From NCBI GenBank assembly GCA_900548195.1, contig URJQ01000045.1:1-20628 (forward strand): a stretch of 20,628 nt of DNA, given 5' to 3'. Position numbers and translations under genes: made by a program. This DNA comes from an uncultured Prevotella sp. Its GTDB lineage: Bacteria; Bacteroidota; Bacteroidia; Bacteroidales; Bacteroidaceae. Below the pieces are notes generated by a model. It worked only from the letters and a program-made list of their open reading frames with translations. It did not search any database and was not told the DNA's origin. Shown piece by piece: positions 1 to 5,794 of this stretch (positions are counted from its first letter, which is position 1; each line of letters opens with the position of its first letter).

Positions 1-82
1 AATTCTTGCAGTAACGGTTTCCATATAGTTTTATCTTTTTTTTCCCGTCACTAAACTGTGTCGTTTTTCTAACTTCTTTCAT
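1..82 (-). CDS. Partial RelE/YafQ-like toxin (N-terminus only)
   Basis: An ATG on the minus strand opens a frame that runs off the left window edge after 27 codons without a stop. The visible peptide begins MKEVRKTTQFSDGKKKIKLY and continues GNRYCKN. The TTQF motif followed by a K-[KR]-I-x-x-x-G spacing fits the start of RelE/YafQ-type mRNA-interferase toxins, which act as ribosome-associated or free endoribonucleases. The start lies 5 bp after the stop of the antitoxin-like gene, which is the usual antitoxin-toxin arrangement. Only the N-terminus is visible, so no catalytic residues can be checked. An A8 run lies inside codons 14-16, so a frame error cannot be excluded. The assignment rests mainly on position and is tentative. 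Confidence 0.45.
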   Translation of the reverse strand, partial: MKEVRKTTQFSDGKKKIKLYGNRYCKN

Positions 83-87
83 ACCTC

Positions 88-327
88 TTAATCTTCCATA
101 GAAGCGATAAAACTTTCTATGTTGTCCATGTGAACAACTCCCGCATCATGTCCGCTTTTAGCTTCATTCATTGCTGATAAAGTGGTGTCGTTCGGAGTAT
201 TATCCAAATCTATGCTTGTGTCTGCATTATTGACAGCAACAATGCGGACTCCTTTCATAAGTGAGAGGACTTTCTTTAAGTTCTCTAATAATGTAGGACT
301 ATCTATCTGTAATGTTAACTGTGCCAT
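88..327 (-). CDS. Antitoxin of a type II toxin-antitoxin pair
   Basis: This is a 79-residue acidic protein. The N-terminal half (MAQLTLQID to about residue 32) is strand-helix-like, and the C-terminal half holds the pattern 'TLSAMNEAKSG.DAGVV..DNIESFIASM'. That C-terminal pattern, a short helix followed by K/E-S/H-G and a second helix, is common in small Bacteroidales antitoxins paired with RelE/ParE-type toxins. In such pairs the antitoxin binds and neutralises the toxin and usually represses the operon. The start of a toxin-like frame follows 5 bp downstream. The ATG lies 1 bp from the arm of a perfect 22-bp inverted repeat, so the leader is occupied by a dispersed repeat. No TAnnTTTG promoter is seen just upstream. 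Family membership is inferred from pattern and context; the exact class is not recognised. Confidence 0.6.
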   Translation of the reverse strand: MAQLTLQIDSPTLLENLKKVLSLMKGVRIVAVNNADTSIDLDNTPNDTTLSAMNEAKSGHDAGVVHMDNIESFIASMED

Positions 328-328
328 A

Positions 329-425
329 TTTTGTTGTTTAGTTGTTTAGTTGTTTAGTTGTTTGTAATTTACTATTAACAAAATCACTAAACAACTAAAC
401 AACAAAACTATTTATTGATATTTTA
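329..425 (-). repeat. Family A intergenic palindromic repeat, copy 1
   Basis: Positions 329-350 and 386-407 are perfect 22-base reverse complements of each other (arm core ACTAAACAACAAAA), around a 35-base loop. Toward the stop of the lipoprotein gene, 31 bp away, the element ends with TAAAATATCAAT (minus strand, 425-414), the same end motif seen in the other copies. The opposite end stops at the antitoxin start codon without a second end motif. The arms are built from an 8-bp unit, GTTGTTTA, repeated about three times. The long hairpin would place the antitoxin start codon at its base. Confidence 0.8.
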
Positions 426-456
426 CGACCAACTGCGGAGAGTCGGCAAGAGACAT

Positions 457-1254
457 CTACTTTGTCATAGCGAGACGGAGACCGATGTCGGCATTATTGA
501 AGTCGCCTGAGACGCCTTTGCGGGCGGTATAGCGGCAATCACTGCGGCCGGAGTTCCATCCACCACCGCGGATGACGAAGGTGTTGGTGCTGTCTGGCGC
601 TACGCAAGGGTCGGTCTGTGCCTCTGCAGGATATGTGGCATGGGCATCCTGACACCATTCCCACACGTTTCCGCTGAAGTCATGGAAACCAAGTTCGTTC
701 TTGTCCATTGACCCAACTGGATGCAAGGTGAGGTCGGAATTGCTCTTATACCATGCTATACGCTCCACGTAGATGGAACCACTATACTGCAAGGTGTGAG
801 ACTTTGCACCGCCACGAGCGGCATATTCCCACTCTGCCTCGGTAGGAAGACGGAACTGCTTGCCAGTGAGCTCGCAGAGCTTCTTGACAAACTTCTGGCA
901 ATCCTCCCAACTGACATTGACCACTGGCAGATTTTTCCCCTCCTTGATGGAAGAAGGATTACTGCCCATGACAGCCTCCCAAAGTTCCTGTGTCACCTCG
1001 GTCTTGCCGATATAGTAGTCCTTTGTGATGGTCACTTGGTGCATAGGCTGTTCCTCATTAGGCGTGATGTCCTTCATCTCGCTTGTTGCGCCGATATTGA
1101 ATTTACCGGCATTGACGAGAATAAGGTCGTAATCCACGCCCTTTGACGTCAGAGTCACTATGCCATTCTTATCTTCACTCACTTCAGTCTTGTCGGAATT
1201 GCAGGCTGTCATCATCATGGATGCCACGGCTGCGAGTAGGAATAATTTCTTCAT
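457..1254 (-). CDS. SUMF1/formylglycine-enzyme-like lipoprotein
   Basis: This 265-residue protein starts with a lipoprotein signal peptide whose lipobox is MTAC, with lipidated Cys18, so it should be membrane-anchored. Residues about 45-263 form a formylglycine-generating-enzyme (SUMF1) fold: 'YYIGKTEVTQELWEAVMG', 'LPVVNVSWEDCQKFVKKL', 'FRLPTEAEWEYAARGG', 'GFHDFSGNVWEWCQD' and 'FVIRGGGWNSGRSDCRY', ending 'IGLRLA'. In true formylglycine-generating enzymes two Cys, five residues apart, near the RGG motif do the chemistry. Here the second is kept (Cys240) but the first is Ser235, so sulfatase activation is doubtful. Many Bacteroidetes SUMF1-domain lipoproteins appear to be non-catalytic binding or structural proteins. 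Its ATG follows the OPT transporter stop after only 3 bp, so the two are almost certainly co-transcribed; a link to peptide uptake is inference. Confidence 0.88.
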   Translation of the reverse strand: MKKLFLLAAVASMMMTACNSDKTEVSEDKNGIVTLTSKGVDYDLILVNAGKFNIGATSEMKDITPNEEQPMHQVTITKDYYIGKTEVTQELWEAVMGSNPSSIKEGKNLPVVNVSWEDCQKFVKKLCELTGKQFRLPTEAEWEYAARGGAKSHTLQYSGSIYVERIAWYKSNSDLTLHPVGSMDKNELGFHDFSGNVWEWCQDAHATYPAEAQTDPCVAPDSTNTFVIRGGGWNSGRSDCRYTARKGVSGDFNNADIGLRLAMTK

Positions 1255-1257
1255 ATA

Positions 1258-3243
1258 TTATTTTTTAGTTGCTTTTACGAGGTAAACGATGATGAGAATA
1301 TACATTCCCAGAGACACTACCTGAGCCCAATCGCTGCCTGTCCAAGCCTCATTTACAGGATTATAGCCTGCGAAACGCAATACTGCAGATACCACTCCCA
1401 TCAATGCGCCGCCGGCAATGAAGCCAGAAGCCAGGAGAGTACCCTTCTCGCCACGTGCTGCATTGACTGCGCTGTCGCTGCTGCGTGAGGTCACATACCA
1501 GTTGACTGCACCACCTACGATAAGAGGGAGGTTCAACTGCAATGGGATAAACATACCCAAAGCGAAGGCAAGGGCAGAGATACCGCAAGCATTCATCACG
1601 AGAGCGATGACGGCTCCGATGCCATAAAGCAACCAAGGAGCGCCCTGACCCATCATCAATGGCTCGATAACGGCAGCCATAGCGCGTGCCTGTGGTGCTG
1701 CCATCACGTCAGAGTTGTCTGGAGTAAAGCCGTAGGTCTTATTGAGAATCATGATCACACCAGCCGCTGTAGCTGCGCTGACGAGTATTCCGAGGAACTT
1801 GAAAGTCTGCTGCTTGGCAGGAGTGCTACCGAGCCAGTAGCCTATCTTGAGGTCGGTAACGAAGCTACCAGCACTTGAAAGGGCTGTACAAACGACGCCA
1901 CCCATCACCAATGCTGCCACCATTCCTGAGGTGCCCTTCAGTCCTACTGTTGCCATGATGAGGGAAGCGAGGATAAGAGTCATCAGAGTCATGCCGGAAA
2001 CAGGGTTTGAACCCACGATAGCAATGGCGTTAGCAGCCACTGTGGTGAAGAGGAATGCAATGACAAAGACGATAAGGAGTGCCACGATGGTGAAGAGGAG
2101 AGAGCCGTGCATCACGTCGAGATAGAAGAAGAGAGTGGTCACGAGGAAAGCGATGAGCAGTCCGAGACCTACAGTCTTCATAGAGATATCGCGCTGAGTG
2201 CGCTCTTCCTGTGTCATGTCAGCGCCGCATTCCTGTGCATTCTTGGCAGGAGCCACCTTGGAGATAAGGCTGAAACTGCTCATGATGACAGAGCGAGAGT
2301 TCCATACGCCGATGATACCAGCCATAGCGATGCCACCGATACCGATGCTCTTAGCATACTGGAAGAGTTCCTGAGGGCTGGCATTGGCTGCCAATGTGCT
2401 GCCGGAAATCTGGAGATCAGGCCATATCAAGGCGATGGCAGGCACCACAATCCACCATATCAGCACTGAGCCGGCACACATGATAGCGGCATATTTCAGT
2501 CCGACGATGTAGCCCATACCGAGCAGAGCGGCAGAGGTATTGATGCTGAAGAACAGTTTTGCCTTCTCAGCCACGGTGACACCGAGCGAACAGAAAGTAG
2601 AGGTGAAGTTCTCTGCCCATGCTCCGAAGGTAGCCACGAGGAAGTCGAAGATACCACCGATGATACTTGCAATGACGAGAGGCTTGGCTGAACCGCTTCC
2701 GCCCTCACCGCTCATGAGCACCTGAGTGGATGCTGTAGCTTCAGGGAAAGGATACTTTCCGTGCATATCCTTTACGAAATACTTGCGGAAAGGTATGAGG
2801 AAAAGGATGCCGATGATACCTCCGAGCAATGAAGAGAGGAACACTTCGAGGAATGTAACGGAGATGTCAGCGTCAGGAAACTTATTCTGAAGGATATAGA
2901 GAGCTGGGAGAGTGAAGATAGCTCCAGCCACTATCATGCCGGAACAGGCACCAATAGACTGGATGATAACATTCTCTCCGAGCGGGTCTTTGCGCTTTGT
3001 GGCGCCGGCAAGTCCCACAGCGATGATAGTGATAGGGATGGCAGCCTCGAATACCTGACCCACTTTAAGGCCGAGATACGCTGTTGCAGCGCTGAAGATG
3101 ACAGCCATGAGAAGTCCGAGGCACAGTGACCATGCCGTCACTTCGCGTGGATTAGCCTTGGTTGGCATTACTGGTTCGTAGGTTTCTCCTGGTTTTAGTT
3201 CGCGGAATGCGTTTTCAGGAAGTTCTTGTTTTGTCTTTTCCAT
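1258..3243 (-). CDS. OPT-family oligopeptide transporter
   Basis: This is a 661-residue polytopic inner-membrane protein of the oligopeptide transporter (OPT) family, which imports small peptides, or metal-chelate complexes in some branches, by proton symport. Visible hallmarks are the N-terminal 'EVTAWSLCLGLLMAVIFSAA' followed by 'TAYLGLKVGQVFEAAIPITI', then 'YPFPEATASTQVLMSGEGG', 'VGSNPVSGMTLMT' and a long series of hydrophobic segments (roughly 14-16) to the C-terminus. The start used is the ATG encoding MEKTKQELPE. An in-frame extension of 81 codons reads through the preceding repeat and the end of the guanylyltransferase gene in another frame and has no transporter features. The 3-bp gap to the downstream lipoprotein gene indicates an operon. 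No clear promoter is visible in the 142 bp before it, so it may also be read from the guanylyltransferase promoter. Substrate cannot be told from sequence. Confidence 0.92.
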   Translation of the reverse strand: MEKTKQELPENAFRELKPGETYEPVMPTKANPREVTAWSLCLGLLMAVIFSAATAYLGLKVGQVFEAAIPITIIAVGLAGATKRKDPLGENVIIQSIGACSGMIVAGAIFTLPALYILQNKFPDADISVTFLEVFLSSLLGGIIGILFLIPFRKYFVKDMHGKYPFPEATASTQVLMSGEGGSGSAKPLVIASIIGGIFDFLVATFGAWAENFTSTFCSLGVTVAEKAKLFFSINTSAALLGMGYIVGLKYAAIMCAGSVLIWWIVVPAIALIWPDLQISGSTLAANASPQELFQYAKSIGIGGIAMAGIIGVWNSRSVIMSSFSLISKVAPAKNAQECGADMTQEERTQRDISMKTVGLGLLIAFLVTTLFFYLDVMHGSLLFTIVALLIVFVIAFLFTTVAANAIAIVGSNPVSGMTLMTLILASLIMATVGLKGTSGMVAALVMGGVVCTALSSAGSFVTDLKIGYWLGSTPAKQQTFKFLGILVSAATAAGVIMILNKTYGFTPDNSDVMAAPQARAMAAVIEPLMMGQGAPWLLYGIGAVIALVMNACGISALAFALGMFIPLQLNLPLIVGGAVNWYVTSRSSDSAVNAARGEKGTLLASGFIAGGALMGVVSAVLRFAGYNPVNEAWTGSDWAQVVSLGMYILIIVYLVKATKK

Positions 3244-3287
3244 TTTATTAAATTGTAGTGTTTCGTGATTGCTGTAACTGAGTGGGG

Positions 3288-3368
3288 ATAAAATATCAAT
3301 AAATAAAAATATAGAAAAATATCGGACTGCGGTGTCTTTTTTTTGTTGTTTTTTTTTATTGATATTTT
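3288..3368 (-). repeat. Family A-type repeat, end motifs only (copy 4)
   Basis: ATAAAATATCAAT at 3288-3300 and ATTGATATTTT at 3358-3368 form an inverted pair bracketing about 57 bp of A/T-rich DNA. The end motif matches copies 1-3, and the right end lies 17 bp from the stop of the guanylyltransferase gene. The inner TTTTGTTG arm is reduced to a T-run interrupted by TTGTTG. This could be a decayed or internally deleted copy. Confidence 0.6.
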
Positions 3369-3385
3369 TTGTTTCGCTTGGGGCA

Positions 3386-4465
3386 TCAGATGTAGCCTTC
3401 CAGGTCTTCCTCGTTCTCGATGCGTGAGAGGAGCTTTCTGACGCAGGCAGAGGAGTCTTCCTTCTTGCAGACGAGGAGGACATCATCTTTTTCTGCTACG
3501 ATATATCCGTTGAGACCGGAGAGAACGGCGAATTTACCGTCAGGAAGAGCCACGACATTGTGCATGGAATCGTCAGCCAGAATGCGTGAACGGGTGTTGA
3601 CCACCACGTTGTCAGTCTCATCTGTCGATAAGGCTTCGTAGATGCCATGCCATGTACCGATGTCTGCCCATCCGAAATCACACTGCATCACCGCCTTGTG
3701 CTCCATCTTTTCCAGTATCGCCATGTCGAGCGAGAGATTGAGAAGGCTGGAGAAATCATGATTGCCCTCGGCATTGAGGATGCGCTCCAGATGGTCTTTC
3801 AGTTTGTGGAAGCAAGCCATATAGATGCTGGTGTTCCACAGCCATTCTCCACTATCGATAAACATACGGGCAAACTCACGGTCGGGTTTCTCCGTAAATG
3901 ACTTCACATGATAGAAATCATTCTCGCCATCACCTTTCTGTATGTATCCGTAGCCAGGCTCCGGACGCGATGGCGTGACGCCGATGGCCAGCACGCTGTT
4001 GTGCTCTCTGACGTAAGAAGCGCCTCGCTGCACCGCACACTTGAAGTTGTCTTCACGCAGTATGACCTGATCTGCCGGTATGATAATCACGCTCGTGCGC
4101 TCATTGTCTGCGCATCCAGGGGCTGATGTCTGCGCATTCATGCCCTCATTGCCTTGCGTTTCTTTGGCATAAATGCTTCGCAGAGCGAGCAGAGTGGCAG
4201 GAGCAGTGTTGCGGTTGATGGTTTCAAGGATGAGGTTAGATGGTGGAAGGTCAGGCAGTTGCTGTCTTGCGATGTCCTGAAAATCCTCCCTTGTGACGAC
4301 GAAGATATTGTCTTCCGGCACTATTTTCGCCATCCTGTCGAAAGTCTGCTGGAGTAAGGTGCGACCTAAGCCGAAGAAGTCGATAAACTGTTTAGGCATA
4401 TTCTGCCTGCTGACGGGCCACAGTCTTCTGCCCTTTCCTCCTGCTAATATTATTGCGTATGTCAT
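3386..4465 (-). CDS. manC: Mannose-1-phosphate guanylyltransferase
   Basis: This 359-residue cytosolic enzyme makes GDP-mannose from mannose-1-phosphate and GTP, a precursor of surface glycans and of GDP-fucose. The nucleotidyltransferase signature 'ILAGGKGRRLWPVSR' (residues 6-20) is followed by 'MPKQF'. Further family motifs are 'PADQVI' (130-135), 'PEPGYGYI', 'FTEKPD', 'WLWNTSIY' and 'CDFGWADIGTW'. The length and the lack of a C-terminal cupin domain mark it as the single-function form, without isomerase. An extra stretch of about 22 residues (102-123, rich in N, T, A and G) lies just before the PADQ motif and is probably a surface loop. It is divergent from the RNase H gene, with both promoters in the 199 bp between them. 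It ends in a TGA 17 bp before a family A repeat, with the OPT gene downstream on the same strand. Confidence 0.93.
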   Translation of the reverse strand: MTYAIILAGGKGRRLWPVSRQNMPKQFIDFFGLGRTLLQQTFDRMAKIVPEDNIFVVTREDFQDIARQQLPDLPPSNLILETINRNTAPATLLALRSIYAKETQGNEGMNAQTSAPGCADNERTSVIIIPADQVILREDNFKCAVQRGASYVREHNSVLAIGVTPSRPEPGYGYIQKGDGENDFYHVKSFTEKPDREFARMFIDSGEWLWNTSIYMACFHKLKDHLERILNAEGNHDFSSLLNLSLDMAILEKMEHKAVMQCDFGWADIGTWHGIYEALSTDETDNVVVNTRSRILADDSMHNVVALPDGKFAVLSGLNGYIVAEKDDVLLVCKKEDSSACVRKLLSRIENEEDLEGYI

Positions 4466-4532
4466 TATTGCTGTTTTTATTAGTAGATATGGAGATGTTA
4501 TGGTATCATCTTTGGATTTGGTCTATCCGTTG

Positions 4533-4566
4533 CAAAGATACAAAAAAAGAGGGAAGTATGGACAAA
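4533..4566 (-). promoter_or_regulatory. Bacteroidetes-type promoter for the guanylyltransferase gene
   Basis: On the minus strand TATCTTTG (4540-4533) matches the -7 consensus TAnnTTTG, and TTTG (4566-4563) sits 22 bp upstream, slightly more than the usual 19-21. It lies 68 bp before the ATG and is back-to-back with the RNase H promoter. Confidence 0.6.
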
Positions 4567-4579
4567 AGAAATGAAAAAG

Positions 4580-4610
4580 TTTGTTATTTTACTATTTTCT
4601 TCTACCTTTG
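4580..4610 (+). promoter_or_regulatory. Bacteroidetes-type promoter for the RNase H gene
   Basis: TTTG (4580-4583), 19 bp spacer and TACCTTTG (4603-4610) match the TTTG/TAnnTTTG consensus. Transcription would start near 4617. This excludes the in-frame ATG at 4581 as the start and supports the ATG at 4665. Confidence 0.75.
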
Positions 4611-4664
4611 CATAGTAAAATAGCGGTTTGGCAATACAGCCGGACTTTTGGAAAAGAAAAAGAA

Positions 4665-5414
4665 ATGGCAAAAAAAGAGAAATATTACGTAGTGTGGGAC
4701 GGGGCTTCCTGTGGCGTCTTTTCTTCTTGGGAAGCGTGCCAGGAGGCTGTGGAAGGCTATTCCAATGCCCGATATAAGTCATTCAAATCCATGGAGGAAG
4801 CGGAGGATGCCTATGAGATGGGCGCGGATGCTTATTACGAAATGGAGAAGGAACGGGCTACATCGGATGGCGATAAGGTTGCCTCTGGCGCTGGGCAGGC
4901 TTCTTCTGGCACTGGACAGACTACTAAGAAGGTCACCTCTGCGCCTTCTTCTGTGCCTTGTGAGGAGGCAAAAGCGCCGCAGTCGCTGCGCTGGGCTCGA
5001 TGTAAAGGGGTGATAATGGACAGTATTGCCGTGGATGCTGCTTGCTCGGGAAACCCTGGCATGATGGAGTACAGGGGTGTATATCTTGGTAATGGCAGGG
5101 AGATATTCCATTTCGGTCCGATGTATGGCACTAACAATATTGGTGAGTTTCTTGCTTTGGTGCATGGACTTGCGCTCCTGAAGCAGAAAGGGCTCACTCA
5201 GATGCCTATCTATAGCGACTCCGTGAATGCTCAGTTGTGGGTGAGACAGCGTCATTGCAAGACGACATTGGTGCGCAATGAGAAGACTGCTGAGCTTTAC
5301 CGTCTGATAGAGCGTGCCGAGAAATGGCTGCGAGAGAATAGCTATTGCAATCCTGTCATCAAATGGCCTACCGAGTCTTGGGGGGAGATACCTGCTGACT
5401 TTGGGAGGAAGTGA
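4665..5414 (+). CDS. rnhA: Ribonuclease HI with N-terminal viroplasmin domain
   Basis: This 249-residue enzyme cleaves the RNA strand of RNA-DNA hybrids, for example R-loops and replication primers. Residues about 5-50 ('YYVVWDGASCGVFSSWEAC', 'ARYKSFKSMEEAEDAY') are a Cauli_VI/viroplasmin domain, which is known to bind RNA-DNA hybrids in the eukaryotic RNase H1 type. Residues 65-105 are a low-complexity A/S/G/T linker. The RNase H domain (about 118-249) carries the four expected metal-binding acids: Asp124 (AVDAACSGNPG), Glu161 (NNIGEFLALVHGL), Asp185 (IYSDSVNAQLW) and Asp245 (WGEIPADFGRK). The start MAKKEKYY was chosen because the promoter lies just upstream and the residues before it look like leader DNA. 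A family B repeat begins 10 bp after its stop. Confidence 0.93.
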   Translation: MAKKEKYYVVWDGASCGVFSSWEACQEAVEGYSNARYKSFKSMEEAEDAYEMGADAYYEMEKERATSDGDKVASGAGQASSGTGQTTKKVTSAPSSVPCEEAKAPQSLRWARCKGVIMDSIAVDAACSGNPGMMEYRGVYLGNGREIFHFGPMYGTNNIGEFLALVHGLALLKQKGLTQMPIYSDSVNAQLWVRQRHCKTTLVRNEKTAELYRLIERAEKWLRENSYCNPVIKWPTESWGEIPADFGRK

Positions 5415-5424
5415 TTGGTTTATT

Positions 5425-5481
5425 AAATGAAGAATGTTCTAAATGAAGAATGTAGAATGAAGAATGGCTGACGCCGTTGCG
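5425..5481 (+). repeat. Family B GAAGAAT-type heptamer repeat, copy 1
   Basis: The stretch AAATGAAGAATGTTCTAAAT and its continuation, ending GACGCCGTTGCG, is nearly the same as 17235-17298. That copy has one extra 7-bp unit and a few base changes. It begins 10 bp after the RNase H stop codon. Confidence 0.8.
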
Positions 5482-5497
5482 GTTTCTTCTTCTTTTA

Positions 5498-5532
5498 GTG
5501 AAAAGTGAAAAGTGAAAAGTGAAAAGTGAAAA
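5498..5532 (+). repeat. Tandem heptamer (GTGAAAA) x5
   Basis: Five perfect head-to-tail copies of GTGAAAA occupy exactly 35 bp. The unit length of 7 is shared with the neighbouring TAATAGG and GAAGAAT arrays although the sequences differ. No coding frame crosses it. Confidence 0.9.
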
Positions 5533-5549
5533 ATCGCGCTGACGCAATT

Positions 5550-5680
5550 ATAAGGTAATAGGTAATAGGTAATAGGTAATAGGAGATTAGCTTAATTCGC
5601 TTGAGATTTTTCCATAGCGAGAAACCATGATTGGCAAGTGTATTCTCCTATTACCTGTTTTCTATTCCCTATTACCTTAT
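5550..5680. repeat. 131-bp palindromic element with 37-bp inverted ends
   Basis: The left arm (5550-5586, four GGTAATA heptamers) and right arm (5644-5680) are imperfect reverse complements. The outer ATAAGGTAATAGG and inner TAATAGGAGA portions match exactly, and differences are confined to the middle. The 57-bp core has no frame or known motif. It resembles a small non-autonomous palindromic element or a long hairpin; no clear target-site duplication is visible. Confidence 0.75.
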
Positions 5681-5713
5681 CTCCCCCTCACAGGGGGATA
5701 AGAGGGGGTCTTC
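5681..5713 (+). repeat. 33-bp C/G-tract repeat, copy 1
   Basis: This is identical over 33 bases to 13356-13388. It starts CTCCCCCTCACAGGGGGATA and ends AGAGGGGGTCTTC, and contains a CCCCC-TCACA-GGGGG hairpin. It directly abuts the palindromic element, and both lie in the gene-free patch between RNase H and the M16 peptidase. Confidence 0.9.
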
Positions 5714-5720
5714 ATTTAAG

Positions 5721-5760
5721 AAAAGAGCCTCCCTGATGCAATAATCAGGGAGGCTCTTTT
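5721..5760. terminator. Bidirectional intrinsic terminator
   Basis: A perfect 17-bp stem (5721-5737 with 5744-5760, core GAGCCTCCCTGAT) closes a 6-base loop and has A4 on one side and T5 on the other, so it can stop transcription in both directions. It lies 34 bp after the stop of the M16 peptidase gene, whose mRNA it should end. It would also block read-through from RNase H. Confidence 0.9.
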
Positions 5761-5794
5761 TGGAGTTATGATATTGTTATGAATGTGTCAGGGA

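Noticed and set aside
721..1146. 141-codon plus-strand frame inside the lipoprotein gene
   Set aside because: It is antisense to a clear SUMF1-fold gene with lipobox and shows no protein family pattern; it is a shadow frame.
3244..3486. 81-codon N-terminal extension of the OPT transporter
   Set aside because: It overlaps the end of the guanylyltransferase gene and a family A repeat and encodes a low-complexity S/K-rich peptide. The family start (MEKTKQELPE) follows directly.
4581..4664. Upstream ATG adding 28 residues to RNase H
   Set aside because: It begins inside the promoter (4580-4610). The viroplasmin domain starts right after MAKKEK.
5425..5590. Possible CRISPR array in the repeat-rich patch
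   Set aside because: Units are 7 bp and directly tandem with no spacers, and no cas genes are in the window.
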